Assembly: GCA_902362875.1 (NCBI GenBank)
Contig: CABIYF010000025.1
Coordinates: 1-44,011 of the forward strand
Direction: 5' to 3'
Source of the DNA: Eubacteriaceae bacterium
GTDB taxonomy: Bacteria; Bacillota; Clostridia; Lachnospirales; Lachnospiraceae
Length of the DNA stretch: 44,011 nucleotides
Below are positions 25,318 through 35,623 of the stretch, piece after piece; the first letter of the stretch is position 1, and each line of letters begins with the position of its first letter. A program made the translations under genes and the position numbers. Under the pieces are notes generated by a model. That model had not been told where the DNA came from. It was given only the letters and a program-made list of their open reading frames with translations, and did not search any database.

Positions 25318-26215
25318 AAGATTTTTGTATGGAATAAAGGAAGGCACAAGGAATATTTTCAGGAATAAGATGTTTTCACTGGCATCACTTGGAACGATCA
25401 TTGCTTGTGTCTTTTTGGTGGGAACTTTTTTATCGGTTGCGTTAAACGTCAGATCAACCATGCAGCAGATGGAACGCTCTGTTGGGATTTCTGTTTTTTT
25501 TAAAGAAGGAATATCCCAGAAGAAAAAAGATGAGATTGGCAGGGAGATACGCCAAAAAGAAGATATTGCCACGATGCGGTATGTATCAGCAGAGGAAGCG
25601 TGGGAAACCTATAAGAAAGATGTATTTCAGGGAAATGAAGAACTTCTGGAAGGATTTGAAGGAAAGAATCCGTTAAAAGAATCAGATTCTTATGAGATCA
25701 CACTAAAGGAAGTAGATTCATATAAAACAGTGGTATCACATTTAGAGAAGATTGATGGAGTGAGGAAAGTCCGTTATTCTGAAGGCGCAGCAGAAGGAAT
25801 GACGAAGATGAATACGATGGGAACTTATATTGCAGGAGCAGTGATCCTCATATTGATGGCAGTTTCCATTTTCCTCGTGAGCAATACAGTCTCTGTCGGG
25901 GTTGCAGTCAGAGAAGAAGAGATAGCGATCATGAAGCTGATCGGAGCATCCAATGGATTTATCAAAGCACCATTTCGTGCGGAAGGAATCATTATCGGTG
26001 TGGTCGGTTCTCTGATTCCATCGGCAGTGATCTTTGCAGGATATGAAGGAATCATTTCATGGATGAATGATAAATTTCATGTTGTCACAGTATTTATGAA
26101 ATTTGTACCGATTCAGGAAATTATGGTATACTTATTACCATTATCTTTAGTAGTAGGGATTGTGATCGGTCTGCTTGGAAGTTCTATTACGATCCGCAAG
26201 TACTTAAAAGTCTAG
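25307..26215 (+). CDS. ftsX: Cell division protein FtsX
   Basis: A 302-residue permease-like protein with four membrane helices: one near 22-45 (FSLASLGTIIACVFLVGTFLS), then a large extracellular domain (about 50-170) that contacts the hydrolase, then three in the C-terminal half (GTYIAGAVILILMAVSIFLV; the IIIGVVGSLIPSAVIF region; YLLPLSLVVGIVIGLLG). The start ATG 25307 overlaps the end of ftsE and is preceded by AAGGGGG. A longer in-frame reading from 25238 lies inside ftsE and is rejected. FtsE and FtsX form a complex that transmits ATP hydrolysis to the PcsB/CwlO-like hydrolase encoded next. Confidence 0.94.
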   Translation: MIFRRFLYGIKEGTRNIFRNKMFSLASLGTIIACVFLVGTFLSVALNVRSTMQQMERSVGISVFFKEGISQKKKDEIGREIRQKEDIATMRYVSAEEAWETYKKDVFQGNEELLEGFEGKNPLKESDSYEITLKEVDSYKTVVSHLEKIDGVRKVRYSEGAAEGMTKMNTMGTYIAGAVILILMAVSIFLVSNTVSVGVAVREEEIAIMKLIGASNGFIKAPFRAEGIIIGVVGSLIPSAVIFAGYEGIISWMNDKFHVVTVFMKFVPIQEIMVYLLPLSLVVGIVIGLLGSSITIRKYLKV

Positions 26216-26227
26216 AAAGGTGAGACG

Positions 26228-27448
26228 ATGAAGAGGAGATATCATACAGGGTTTGTTCTGATCATATTATCAGCAATGCTCGCATTGAATTTTTATAAAG
26301 CACCTGTTTTGGCAGCAAGCAAAAAAGAACAGGTCGAAAATGAAAATAAAAAACTCCGGGAAGAAAATGAAAAAATACAAAATGAGATCAAAGATCTTGA
26401 TGAGAAAATGACACAAAGCCATGAAACCTATGACAGATGCAGATCAAAACTCTCTGCAGTACAAAAAGAACTAAAAGATACGAAAGAGCGGCTGAAAGAG
26501 GCGAAACTATCAAAGGAAGAGCAGTCAAGAATCATGAGCAAGCGTATTAAATTCCTTTATGAGAATGGAAATATGGCATATATGGAAGTGATTTTTGAAG
26601 CAAGTAATTTTCAGGAATTTTTGAAACGTGCGGATTATGTATCAAAGATTTCAAAATACGATAGTAATATGTTTTTGAAATTACAGACAACGGAAGATAC
26701 GATCCGTATGTCACAGAATCGTCTAAAGAAAGATTATCAGACGGCAAAGACGTTGACAGTACAGGCCAAAGCGAAGAAAGAGAAGTTAGATCAGGCAGTT
26801 GCGAAGAAACAGGCAAAGATTGCATGGTATCAGAAGAAACTGGCATCAAACAGTGCATTGCTGGCGGCATTTGAAGCAGAGGAGCAGAATCAGAAAGATT
26901 TGGATATGGCTTCAGTGAAAGAATCAGCGAAAGAGTCAGCACAGGCATCCAAATCAGATGCGGGTACATCGGCAGGATCAACAAGTAAACGTCCTTCACA
27001 GACAAAGCCGTCATCATCAGCAACAACAGCGAAGAAAGATAATACAACAACATCTTCTTCGGGCAATTTAAGCTGGCCGGTTCCGTCCTGTCACAGTATC
27101 TCATCAGGATACGGATATCGTATCCATCCGGTTACAGGAGTCAGAAAATTACATGCAGGAATTGATATTCCTTGTTCGACAGGAACAACGATCATAGCGG
27201 CAGCATCTGGTACCGTTGTAGATGCAGGATATAATTCTTATAATGGAAATTATCTGAAGATCAGTCATGGAAATGGTCTGGAAACAATGTATCTTCACTG
27301 CTCAAAACTTCTTGTATCTTCAGGAGCAAGAGTCAGTCAAGGACAGACGATCGCAAAATCAGGGGCAACAGGAATGGTATCCGGGGCACATCTGCATTTT
27401 GTTGTGAAAAAGAATGGAAATTATGTAAATCCTCAAAATTACTTATAA
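26228..27448 (+). CDS. Secreted coiled-coil M23 peptidoglycan hydrolase, FtsEX-dependent (PcsB/CwlO/EnvC-like)
   Basis: A 406-residue exported hydrolase. Signal peptide about 1-30 (ending PVLAAS), long coiled coil about 31-225 (KKEQVENENKKLREENEKIQ), Ser/Thr/Lys-rich linker about 240-285, and C-terminal M23/LytM domain from about 290. Zinc ligands are visible: H in RIHPVTG, H and D in LHAGID, and HLH in GAHLHF. The domain is therefore likely catalytically intact, unlike degenerate EnvC relatives. Placement directly after ftsEX (12 bp) matches FtsEX-activated hydrolases, in which the coiled coil binds FtsX. It probably cleaves septal peptidoglycan cross-bridges or stem peptides. Confidence 0.93.
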   Translation: MKRRYHTGFVLIILSAMLALNFYKAPVLAASKKEQVENENKKLREENEKIQNEIKDLDEKMTQSHETYDRCRSKLSAVQKELKDTKERLKEAKLSKEEQSRIMSKRIKFLYENGNMAYMEVIFEASNFQEFLKRADYVSKISKYDSNMFLKLQTTEDTIRMSQNRLKKDYQTAKTLTVQAKAKKEKLDQAVAKKQAKIAWYQKKLASNSALLAAFEAEEQNQKDLDMASVKESAKESAQASKSDAGTSAGSTSKRPSQTKPSSSATTAKKDNTTTSSSGNLSWPVPSCHSISSGYGYRIHPVTGVRKLHAGIDIPCSTGTTIIAAASGTVVDAGYNSYNGNYLKISHGNGLETMYLHCSKLLVSSGARVSQGQTIAKSGATGMVSGAHLHFVVKKNGNYVNPQNYL

Positions 27449-27498
27449 TATCATGTGTTCATACAGAATACATTACATAAAAGAAAGGAACTAATTTC

Positions 27499-28638
27499 AT
27501 GAAGAAGAAATTATCAAAAATACTTGTAGGACTTCTTGTTATCGTATGTATTGTGGAAGGATTTTTCCTTTATCGTGCATATGTTGTTCCAAGTTCAACA
27601 TTGCAGACGGCAAGAAAGATCAACCGTATTGAACAGATCATTGACAAATATTACAAAGGCTCTGTTAAGAAGAGTGATCTGGAAGACTACACGTACAAAG
27701 GTCTGGTTGCAGGGCTTGGAGATGTTTATTCAACATATTATTCAGAGAGTGACTTTAAAGAACTGGAAGAATCAACAAGCGGTGTTTACTATGGAGTCGG
27801 AATTTATCTGACACAGGATACAAAGACAGGAATCATCACAGTTGTAAAACCAGTCAAAGGAAGTCCGGCAGATGGAAGTGGTTTGAAGAAAGGTGATATT
27901 TTAACAAAGGTTGGAAACTATAAGGTAAAAACATCCGATGCACTTGATGATATCGTAAAGAAGATCAAAGGTGAGGAAGGAACAAAAGTTAAATTAACAT
28001 TTACAAGAAATCAGACATCAAAGACTTATACATTTACAAGACAATCCATTGAGAATCCAACGGTTGAGACAAAGATGTTAAAAGATCAGATTGGATATCT
28101 CCAGATCACAGAATTTGATGAAGTGACAGTCAGCCAGTTTAAAAAAGGACTTTCAAGACTTCAGAAACAGGGCGCCAAAAAACTGGTGATCGATTTACGA
28201 GATAATCCTGGCGGACTTCTTACAAGTGTAGTAGATATCGCAAGTCAGATCCTGCCAAATGGAACAATCGTTTATACAGAAGATAAGAATGGAAATAAAA
28301 AATATTATAAAGATACGAAGAACGAACAGTTGGATATGCCATTATGCGTTTTAGTCAATGGTAACAGTGCAAGTGCCGCAGAGATTCTTTCTGGAGCAAT
28401 CAAAGACAGAAACGCAGGAACACTGATCGGAGAGACAACTTTTGGAAAAGGAATCGTACAGGGATTCTTTGAGGTTGGTGATGGGTCTTATGTAAAACTT
28501 ACTTATTCATCATATTACACACCAGCTGGCCACAATATTCATAAAAAAGGAATCAAACCAAATGTTGCAGTAAAAGATAATGAAAAAACAAAGACAGATG
28601 AACAATTAAATCGTGCAATTTCAATTCTAAAAAAGTAA
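27499..28638 (+). CDS. ctpA: C-terminal processing protease (S41, PDZ)
   Basis: A 379-residue membrane-anchored serine protease. One N-terminal helix (about 8-27, ILVGLLVIVCIVEGFFLYRA), PDZ domain about 90-170 (GVGIYLTQD...VKGSPADGSGLKKGDIL), then the S41 protease core. Catalytic Ser lies in GNSASAAE and Lys in TFGKGIVQ, 24-26 residues later. It acts outside the membrane, trimming or degrading exported proteins. Its position after ftsEX and the M23 hydrolase suggests a role in controlling or maturing division hydrolases, which is inferred from the operon. A good AGAAAGGAA site precedes the ATG, and a terminator follows. Confidence 0.93.
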   Translation: MKKKLSKILVGLLVIVCIVEGFFLYRAYVVPSSTLQTARKINRIEQIIDKYYKGSVKKSDLEDYTYKGLVAGLGDVYSTYYSESDFKELEESTSGVYYGVGIYLTQDTKTGIITVVKPVKGSPADGSGLKKGDILTKVGNYKVKTSDALDDIVKKIKGEEGTKVKLTFTRNQTSKTYTFTRQSIENPTVETKMLKDQIGYLQITEFDEVTVSQFKKGLSRLQKQGAKKLVIDLRDNPGGLLTSVVDIASQILPNGTIVYTEDKNGNKKYYKDTKNEQLDMPLCVLVNGNSASAAEILSGAIKDRNAGTLIGETTFGKGIVQGFFEVGDGSYVKLTYSSYYTPAGHNIHKKGIKPNVAVKDNEKTKTDEQLNRAISILKK

Positions 28639-28668
28639 ATAATTGATTATAACAAGACTAATGGAAAG

Positions 28669-28708
28669 AAAGTATAGAACATATTACCAAAAGTTCTATA
28701 CTTTTTTT
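28669..28708 (+). terminator. Terminator of the ftsEX-ctpA operon
   Basis: AAAGTATAGAAC (28669-28680) pairs perfectly with GTTCTATACTTT (28693-28704), 12-nt loop, with a run of seven T at the end. Confidence 0.92.
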
Positions 28709-28737
28709 GTGCAATTTTACGTATTATGTATAAAATC

Positions 28738-28766
28738 TTGAAAAAACAGAAAAATATATCTATAAT
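28738..28766 (+). promoter_or_regulatory. Promoter of the desulfurase-like/VOC fusion gene
   Basis: TTGAAA (28738-28743), 17-bp spacer, TATAAT (28761-28766). This is a near-consensus promoter, 65 bp before the start codon, so the gene is probably well expressed. Confidence 0.8.
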
Positions 28767-28831
28767 AAAGATAAATTCTGTGAATTAAATATTAAAATAT
28801 TTAAAACAGAAAAATAAGGAGGAAAACAAAG

Positions 28832-29878
28832 ATGAGCAAAGAAAATTGCGAAAGGGAAGCACGCCAAAAGATTGCAGCATCCATTGGAGCCTTGCCAGAA
28901 GAAATTTATTTTACATCTGGAAGAGCGGATGGTCACCGAAAGGTATTAAAAGCAGTGATAAGAGCATCGAAAAAGGCAAGACCACATGTGATCATTACGA
29001 CGATGGAAGATCCAGAAGTGTTAGATGAATGTACAATTCTGGAACGTAAGGATGCAGTTGTAACATATCTTGATCCAATTACAACAGGACGAGTCGAAGT
29101 TGCAATGATCGAAAATGAATTAAAAGAAAACACAGAACTGGTCTCTGTAACTGCAGCAAACTGCCAGACAGGAACATCAGAGCCATTTACAGGGATCGGA
29201 ACGCTGACATCACAAAAAGGAATGATCTTTCATATAGATGCAGCATTTGCATTTGGAAAGATGCCGATCAATGTAGAGAAAAGCCACATTGATATGTTAA
29301 CTGCAGATGCCTCTTATTTTGGAGGACCTGAAAATGCTGGATTTTTATATGTAAGAAAGACAACAGGAGCAGGAGAATATGTATCAGAAACGGCATTAAG
29401 TGAAGAAGTACTGGATGAGATGTCAACAATGGCAGAAGATCTGGCAGCAAACGCAGCAACATTCATGGAAGAAATCCGTCCAGTCAGAAATCATTTATGT
29501 GAACGGATTTTTACAGAGATCGAGGATGTAGAATTAAATGCAAAATGGTATCAGGAAGAATTAGGATTTAAAGTAGCAGGAAAATTCCCAGGAATGGGAG
29601 GAAGAAACGTATATTTCCTTGAAAATCCTCAGGATGGAAAAATGTACGAGATTTCTCAGAGAGACCAGCTTCCAGGGGGAGCAACAACAAGGATTGATCA
29701 TATCGCATACCGCTCATCTGACCTCGAAAAAGATTATGAATATTGTAAAGAAAATGGATATAAGATTGTATCTGATGGGATTGAGACAAGTCTGAATTTC
29801 TGGGAAAAAGGATCACGCTGTTTTAAGATTGAGAGTGCTTGTGGAGAAGTTATAGAGATTTGTCAGAAGATTCAATAA
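28832..29878 (+). CDS. Fusion of a PLP-lysine-less cysteine-desulfurase-like domain and a VOC (glyoxalase-fold) domain
   Basis: A 348-residue protein of unusual build. Residues 1-~180 follow the NifS/IscS fold: EEIYFTSG (23-30), VIITTMEDPEV (53-63, where desulfurases have EH), HIDAAFAFGKMPI (134-146), and DMLTADASYFGGPENAGFLYVRK (154-176). In active enzymes the last segment contains an HK pair whose Lys binds PLP; here it is S161-Y162, and PKG is changed to PEN. The N-terminal LDNAATT segment and the catalytic-Cys/C-terminal domain are absent. Residues ~218-348 form a VOC domain (VELNAKWYQEELGF; IDHIAYRSSDLEK; EVIEICQ), with E273, H290 and E342 as possible metal ligands. Strong AAGGAGG site; own promoter and terminator. 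Function unknown. Confidence 0.75.
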   Translation: MSKENCEREARQKIAASIGALPEEIYFTSGRADGHRKVLKAVIRASKKARPHVIITTMEDPEVLDECTILERKDAVVTYLDPITTGRVEVAMIENELKENTELVSVTAANCQTGTSEPFTGIGTLTSQKGMIFHIDAAFAFGKMPINVEKSHIDMLTADASYFGGPENAGFLYVRKTTGAGEYVSETALSEEVLDEMSTMAEDLAANAATFMEEIRPVRNHLCERIFTEIEDVELNAKWYQEELGFKVAGKFPGMGGRNVYFLENPQDGKMYEISQRDQLPGGATTRIDHIAYRSSDLEKDYEYCKENGYKIVSDGIETSLNFWEKGSRCFKIESACGEVIEICQKIQ

Positions 29879-29942
29879 TTGGTAGTACTGGATAGGATTA
29901 TTGATACTATATAGGCTGTGAATAGAAAAGGCAGGATAAAAA

Positions 29943-29982
29943 GCACAGAACAAACATTCGAATTGTTCTGTACTTTTTTTTT
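29943..29982 (+). terminator. Terminator after the fusion gene
   Basis: CAGAACAA (29946-29953) pairs with TTGTTCTG (29963-29970), extended by AG/CT, then a T9 run after TAC. It sits between the fusion gene and uvrB. Confidence 0.75.
29948..29959. promoter_or_regulatory. Candidate LexA (SOS) box upstream of uvrB
   Basis: GAACAAACATTC fits the Gram-positive pattern GAAC-N4-GTTC with one mismatch (ATTC). It lies about 30 bp upstream of the uvrB -10. It also overlaps the terminator stem, so the match could be incidental. Confidence 0.35.
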
Positions 29983-29988
29983 ATACTT

Positions 29989-29997
29989 TGTTATAAT
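29989..29997 (+). promoter_or_regulatory. Extended -10 promoter of uvrB-uvrA
   Basis: TGTTATAAT is a perfect TGnTATAAT extended -10, 88 bp before the uvrB ATG. No good -35 is seen, as is usual for this promoter type. Confidence 0.6.
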
Positions 29998-30085
29998 CAT
30001 GCATAGATGAAAAGATAGGAAAAAGCACATAATATCAATAGATCAGATAGAAATATTTGAATGATTTCGTATAGGGAGAAGTTTT

Positions 30086-32074
30086 ATGGATCATTTTGAA
30101 TTAGTATCAGAATATGAGCCAACGGGGGATCAGCCACAGGCGATAAAGAAGCTTACCAAAGGATTTCAGGAAGGAAATCAGTTTGAGACACTTTTAGGTG
30201 TTACAGGTTCAGGTAAGACATTTACAATGGCCAATATTATACAGAATTTAAATAAACCAACATTGATCTTAGCACATAATAAGACATTGGCGGCTCAGTT
30301 ATATAGTGAGTTTAAGGCATTTTTTCCACATAATGCAGTGGAATATTTTGTTTCTTATTATGATTATTATCAGCCGGAAGCGTATGTTCCTTCAACGGAT
30401 ACTTATATAGAAAAGGATTCTTCAGTCAATGATGAGATTGATAAGTTACGACACAGTGCGACAGCAGCATTGATCGAACGTAAAGACGTGATCGTTGTAT
30501 CAAGTGTATCATGTATTTATGGAATCGGTAGCAAGGAAAGTTATTCTGAGATGATGATCTCTCTAAGACCTGGAATGATCAAAGACAGGGATGAGGTGAT
30601 CGATGATCTGATCAATATTCAGTATGTGAGAAGTGAACTTGATTTTAAGAGAGGTACTTTCAGAGTTAAGGGAGATGTGTTGGAGATTCTGCCGGTATCT
30701 ACATTTGAGGATGCGGTCAGAGTTGAATTCTTTGGAGATGAGATCGACCGGATTGTGGAATTTGATGTTTTAACTGGAGAAGTAAAGCGCAGCCTGAACT
30801 TTGTTGCCATTTTCCCTGCATCTCATTATGTTGTCCCACAGGAGCAGATTGAACGTGCAATCAAAGGAATTAAGGAAGAACTTGCTGAACAGGTAGCATA
30901 TTTTAAGGAACATGACCAGCTGATCGAGGCACAGAGAATTGCAGAGCGGACGAATTTTGATATTGAGATGTTGAGAGAGACTGGATTCTGTTCTGGAATT
31001 GAAAACTACTCCAGACATTTGGCAGGGTTAGAGCCGGGACAGCCGCCAAGTACACTGATCGATTTCTTTGGCGATGATTTTTTGATGATCATTGACGAGT
31101 CGCATATCACAGTTCCGCAGATCGGAGGAATGTATGCAGGAGACCAGTCAAGAAAGTCAACATTGGTAGACTTTGGATTCCGCCTTCCATCCGCCAAGGA
31201 TAACCGTCCTCTGGAATTTGGCGAGTTTGAACAGAAGATCGACCAGATGTTATTTGTATCTGCGACACCGGGCAAATACGAAGAAGAACATGAGTTGTTA
31301 AGAGCAGAACAGATCATAAGGCCGACCGGATTGTTAGATCCAGCGATCGATGTACGTCCGGTGGAAGGACAGATTGATGATCTGTTAGGAGAGATTCATA
31401 AAGAAACAGATAAGGGCAATAAAGTACTTGTCACAACTCTGACAAAGCGTATGGCAGAAGAACTGACTGATTATATGCGTGAAGTCGGTATCAGGGTCAA
31501 ATATTTACATTCCGATATTGATACGTTAGAACGAATTGAGATTGTAAGAGATTTAAGAATGGGAGTCTTTGATGTGTTAGTTGGAATCAACCTGTTAAGA
31601 GAAGGACTGGATATTCCAGAGATCACACTCGTGGCAATCCTTGATGCAGACAAAGAAGGATTCCTGCGTTCCGAGACTTCTCTTGTACAGACGATCGGAC
31701 GTGCAGCGAGAAATAGTGAGGGTCATGTCATTATGTATGCAGATAATATGACAGATTCCATGCATGCAGCGATCACAGAGACAGAACGAAGACGAACGAT
31801 TCAGGATGAATATAACAAGGAACATGGAATTACACCGCAGACGATCAAGAAAGATATCAGAGATCTGATCAAGATATCTGATGAACACGAAGAAGAGACG
31901 GGCCAATATGAAAAAGATATGGAATCCATGTCTAAGAAAGAATTAAAAGAAGTGATCGAGCGGTTAAGCAAGAAGATGAATCAGGCAGCAGCAGAATTAA
32001 ACTTTGAATTAGCTGCACAGTTAAGAGATGAATTGAAAGAATTTAAGATCGCATATCAGGAATATGACGATTAG
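30086..32074 (+). CDS. uvrB: Excinuclease ABC subunit B
   Basis: A 662-residue UvrB, the damage-verifying helicase-like subunit of nucleotide excision repair. Walker A GVTGSGKT is at 38-45, the beta-hairpin segment [12 protein letters not shown] near 92-103 (inserted at lesions), DESH near 338, and the second helicase half carries [13 protein letters not shown] and [12 protein letters not shown]. The C-terminal UVR motif (last ~35 residues, [21 protein letters not shown]) binds UvrC/UvrA. Length and order are complete. Start ATG 30086 follows AGGGAGAAG. uvrA begins 70 bp downstream, giving the common uvrBA pair. Confidence 0.97.
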   Translation: MDHFELVSEYEPTGDQPQAIKKLTKGFQEGNQFETLLGVTGSGKTFTMANIIQNLNKPTLILAHNKTLAAQLYSEFKAFFPHNAVEYFVSYYDYYQPEAYVPSTDTYIEKDSSVNDEIDKLRHSATAALIERKDVIVVSSVSCIYGIGSKESYSEMMISLRPGMIKDRDEVIDDLINIQYVRSELDFKRGTFRVKGDVLEILPVSTFEDAVRVEFFGDEIDRIVEFDVLTGEVKRSLNFVAIFPASHYVVPQEQIERAIKGIKEELAEQVAYFKEHDQLIEAQRIAERTNFDIEMLRETGFCSGIENYSRHLAGLEPGQPPSTLIDFFGDDFLMIIDESHITVPQIGGMYAGDQSRKSTLVDFGFRLPSAKDNRPLEFGEFEQKIDQMLFVSATPGKYEEEHELLRAEQIIRPTGLLDPAIDVRPVEGQIDDLLGEIHKETDKGNKVLVTTLTKRMAEELTDYMREVGIRVKYLHSDIDTLERIEIVRDLRMGVFDVLVGINLLREGLDIPEITLVAILDADKEGFLRSETSLVQTIGRAARNSEGHVIMYADNMTDSMHAAITETERRRTIQDEYNKEHGITPQTIKKDIRDLIKISDEHEEETGQYEKDMESMSKKELKEVIERLSKKMNQAAAELNFELAAQLRDELKEFKIAYQEYDD

Positions 32075-32144
32075 ATCCGTGATGATTGAATCCACGGATT
32101 TTACATGATAGATGAGTAAGAGTTTACAGATTAGGAGCTTATAG

Positions 32145-34970
32145 ATGAAGAAAGAGATGATCCGCATCAAAGGTGCGAGAGAAAACAACTTAAAGAATAT
32201 AGATCTGGAAGTGCCGAGGAACCAGTTCGTTGTATTTACAGGATTAAGTGGTTCTGGGAAATCTTCGCTGGCATTTGACACGATCTATGCAGAAGGACAG
32301 AGAAGATATATGGAATCATTATCTTCTTATGCAAGACAGTTCTTAGGACAGATGGAGAAACCAGATGTGGACAGCATTGAAGGATTATCACCTGCAATTT
32401 CCATCGACCAGAAATCAACAAACCGCAATCCAAGATCTACGGTGGGAACTGTCACAGAGATTTATGATTATTTTCGATTATTATATGCAAGGGTAGGAAT
32501 TCCACACTGTCCAAAGTGTGGAAAACCGATCAGCAAACAGACTGTTGATCAGATGGTAGACCGTCTGATGCAGTTGGAAGAACGAACCAGAATCCAGCTT
32601 CTGGCACCAATCGTGCGTGGAAGAAAAGGAGAACACGCCAAGGTGTTCCAGAATGCGAAGAAAAGTGGTTATGTCCGTGTCAGAGTGGATGGCAATGTCT
32701 ATGATCTGTCAGAAGATATTCCGATGGAGAAGAACAAGAAACATAACATTGAGATCGTGGTAGACCGTTTAGTGATCAAACCGGGAATCGAGAAACGTCT
32801 GACAGATTCCATCGAGACAACACTCGATCTTGCAGACGGACTGATGACAGTGGATGTGATCGGCGGAGAACCAATGAACTTCAGTCAGAGTTTTTCATGC
32901 CCAGATTGTGATATCAGCATCGATGAAGTAGAACCAAGAAGCTTTTCGTTTAATAATCCATTTGGTGCGTGTCCAGTATGCCATGGGCTTGGATACAAGA
33001 TGGAGTTTGATGTAGATTTAATGATCCCAGACCAGAAATTAAGTATCGCAGAAGGGGCGATCCAGGTATTTGGATGGCAGTCATCAACGGATAAGAAGAG
33101 TTATACAAGAGCGATTTTAGATGCACTGGCAAGGGAATATCATTTTGACCTGGAAACGCCATTTAAAGATTATCCGCAGGAAGTAAAAGATGTCTTGTTA
33201 TATGGAACAGGCGGAAGAGAAGTCAAAGTCTATTACAAAGGCCAGAGAGGCGAAGGTGTCTATGATGTAGCATTTGAAGGTATCATCAAGAATGTCGGAC
33301 GAAGATACCGCGAAGCATCTCAGAATATGAAAGCAGAATATGAGACATTTATGACGATCACACCATGTGATGAGTGCCACGGACAGCGTCTGAAGCAGGA
33401 ATCACTGGCTGTCACAGTTGCAGATAAGAATATTGCGGAGATGTGTGATATGTCTGTCGGTGAGATGGTATCATTTCTAGAGACAATGGAGCTAAGCGAC
33501 CGTCAGAAGATGATCGGAGAACAGGTATTAAAAGAGATCAAAGCAAGAATTGGTTTCCTGAATGATGTGGGTCTTGATTATCTGACACTATCAAGGGCAA
33601 CCGGAACATTATCCGGAGGAGAAGCCCAGAGAATCCGTCTGGCAACACAGATTGGTTCTGGGCTGGTGGGAGTCGCATATATTCTTGACGAGCCAAGTAT
33701 CGGACTTCATCAGAGAGATAATGACAAACTGATTCGCACATTAAAGAACCTGCGTGACTTAGGAAATACACTGATCGTCGTAGAACATGATGAAGATACA
33801 ATGCTGGCAGCAGACTATATTGTAGATATCGGTCCGAAAGCCGGAGAATATGGCGGAGAGGTTGTTGCAACAGGAACTGCAAAGCAGATCATGAAGAATA
33901 AGAAATCCATTACGGGAGCTTATCTAAGTGGTAAGATCAAGATTCCAGTACCTGAGGTAAGAAGAGAACCAACGGGATTTTTAAAAGTGATCGGTGCACA
34001 GGAGAATAACCTGAAGAATATCGACGTAGAAATTCCACTTGGAATCTTTACCTGTGTCACAGGAGTTTCCGGATCAGGCAAGAGTTCCTTAGTTAACCAG
34101 ATCCTGTACAAACGTCTGGCAAAAGAATTAAACAGAGCCAAGACCAAACCGGGACTGCACAAAGATATTGAAGGATTCGACCAGTTAGACAAGATCATTG
34201 CAATTGACCAGTCACCGATCGGAAGAACACCAAGATCCAACCCTGCTACTTATACAGGAGTCTTTGATCAGATCAGGGATCTTTTTGCGATGACAAAAGA
34301 TGCGAAAGCGAAAGGATATAACAAAGGAAGATTCAGTTTCAACAAGAAAGGCGGACGATGCGAAGCCTGTGCAGGAGACGGAATTATCAAGATCGAGATG
34401 CATTTCCTTCCAGATGTCTATGTACCATGCGAAGTATGCCATGGAAAGCGCTACAACAGAGAGACACTGGAAGTCAAATACAAAGGAAAAAGTATCTACG
34501 ATGTTCTGAACATGACCGTCGAAGAAGCATGTGACTTCTTCTCTAATATCCCATCCATCAGTCGTAAGATGGAGACATTAAGGGATGTAGGATTAGGTTA
34601 TATCCGTTTAGGACAGCCATCCACAGAATTGTCCGGAGGAGAAGCCCAGAGAATCAAACTAGCAGCAGAACTAAGCAAACGAAGCACTGGAAAGACAATC
34701 TATATTCTGGACGAACCAACAACAGGACTTCACTTTGCAGATGTTCATAAGCTGGTAGACATTCTTGCAAGATTGACAGAAGGGGGCAACACAGTGATCG
34801 TTATAGAACATAATCTGGAAGTGATCAAGACAGCAGATTATATTATCGATATGGGACCAGAAGGAGGTTCCGGAGGCGGAACTGTTGTGGCAGCAGGAAC
34901 ACCGGAAGAGATTTGTAAGGTGGAGGAATCTTATACGGGACAGTATTTGAAGGGAATACTTGAGAGGTAA
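32145..34970 (+). CDS. uvrA: Excinuclease ABC subunit A
   Basis: A 941-residue UvrA, the dimeric ABC-type ATPase that detects DNA lesions and loads UvrB. Two ABC modules are present: first Walker [21 protein letters not shown] near 33-48 with signature [12 protein letters not shown], second Walker [11 protein letters not shown] in the C-terminal half with signature [12 protein letters not shown]. Zinc modules are visible as CPKCGK, CPDC...CPVCHG, and CEACAGDG...CEVCHGKRY. The start follows TTAGGAGCTT. It is the last gene of the uvrBA transcript; repeat copy D begins immediately after the TAA and probably provides transcription termination. Confidence 0.97.
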   Translation: MKKEMIRIKGARENNLKNIDLEVPRNQFVVFTGLSGSGKSSLAFDTIYAEGQRRYMESLSSYARQFLGQMEKPDVDSIEGLSPAISIDQKSTNRNPRSTVGTVTEIYDYFRLLYARVGIPHCPKCGKPISKQTVDQMVDRLMQLEERTRIQLLAPIVRGRKGEHAKVFQNAKKSGYVRVRVDGNVYDLSEDIPMEKNKKHNIEIVVDRLVIKPGIEKRLTDSIETTLDLADGLMTVDVIGGEPMNFSQSFSCPDCDISIDEVEPRSFSFNNPFGACPVCHGLGYKMEFDVDLMIPDQKLSIAEGAIQVFGWQSSTDKKSYTRAILDALAREYHFDLETPFKDYPQEVKDVLLYGTGGREVKVYYKGQRGEGVYDVAFEGIIKNVGRRYREASQNMKAEYETFMTITPCDECHGQRLKQESLAVTVADKNIAEMCDMSVGEMVSFLETMELSDRQKMIGEQVLKEIKARIGFLNDVGLDYLTLSRATGTLSGGEAQRIRLATQIGSGLVGVAYILDEPSIGLHQRDNDKLIRTLKNLRDLGNTLIVVEHDEDTMLAADYIVDIGPKAGEYGGEVVATGTAKQIMKNKKSITGAYLSGKIKIPVPEVRREPTGFLKVIGAQENNLKNIDVEIPLGIFTCVTGVSGSGKSSLVNQILYKRLAKELNRAKTKPGLHKDIEGFDQLDKIIAIDQSPIGRTPRSNPATYTGVFDQIRDLFAMTKDAKAKGYNKGRFSFNKKGGRCEACAGDGIIKIEMHFLPDVYVPCEVCHGKRYNRETLEVKYKGKSIYDVLNMTVEEACDFFSNIPSISRKMETLRDVGLGYIRLGQPSTELSGGEAQRIKLAAELSKRSTGKTIYILDEPTTGLHFADVHKLVDILARLTEGGNTVIVIEHNLEVIKTADYIIDMGPEGGSGGGTVVAAGTPEEICKVEESYTGQYLKGILER

Positions 34971-35554
34971 ATTTTGATTGTAACGGTAGTCTTGCGTTAA
35001 TGTGACAGAAATAAGATAAGAACAAATATTTATCATATATCGGTGGCAACACGCATATTTTAAGAGCGTTTTTTACAAATCGCTGATCCGCGCCTGTTCC
35101 TTTGATAACTCCTTGGCTGCGAGCCAAAATGCCCGCAGCTACAGTCAAACAATCAACCACAGGGCGCTGCGAATTTGTAAAAAACGCACTTAAAATCTGC
35201 TAATCGTTGCCACCGATATATGATAAATATTTGTTCTTATCTTATTTCTGTCACATAAAGCGGAAGACTATTCAAATCACCACACGGTGTGTATGGAGAA
35301 CGGTATTGGCTGATGATTTTTGTATTCGTGAACGGAAGGTCAAAGAAACTTATGATCACCGATTTGACGAGATGTTTGAGAAAGCTTTTTAAATTCACCT
35401 GCAAGCTTTGAAAACTAAGATTCATAAACTTCCGATTATGAATACAAGAATTAATAGCCAATACCGTTTAACATACACACCCGTAGTGGTTTGAATAGCC
35501 TTCTATGTTATTATTTCGTTTTTCTCATATGCACATTAACGACTACCCTTCAAA
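34971..35554. repeat. Palindromic repeat element copy D (most complete: H1 + H2 + terminal arm)
   Basis: It starts 1-2 nt after the uvrA TAA. H1: outer arms 35001-35050 and 35206-35255 are perfectly complementary over 50 nt. Inner helices are GCGTTTTTTACAAAT with ATTTGTAAAAAACGC; CGCGCCTGT with ACAGGGCGCTGCG; TTGAT with ATCAA. The apical loop AACTC...TCAAACA carries the nested GCTGCG/CGCAGC hairpin. H1 closes at TTCAAA (35271-35276). H2: arm 35285-35340 pairs with 35428-35482 (ACGGTATTGGCT with AGCCAATACCGT at its core). A solo, inverted H1 left arm follows (35497-35554) ending in TTCAAA, so the whole unit has inverted ends TTTGA/TTCAAA. Open frames here are by-products of the palindrome. Confidence 0.92.
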
Positions 35555-35623
35555 CCACAAAATTAAAATTCAGGTGTGCAACTTTTGTAAAAAAAACTTC
35601 TTTTTCTTTTATCTTATGTAAAT

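Noticed and set aside
34843..35392. Small open frames on both strands encoding the shared peptide PPIYDKYLFLSYFCHI
   Set aside because: They lie in the two arms of the H1 palindrome of copy D; the shared peptide is a consequence of the inverted repeat, and neither frame has a ribosome site.
16051..35554. CRISPR array
   Set aside because: Repeats are few, long, palindromic and kilobases apart, with no regular spacers or cas genes.
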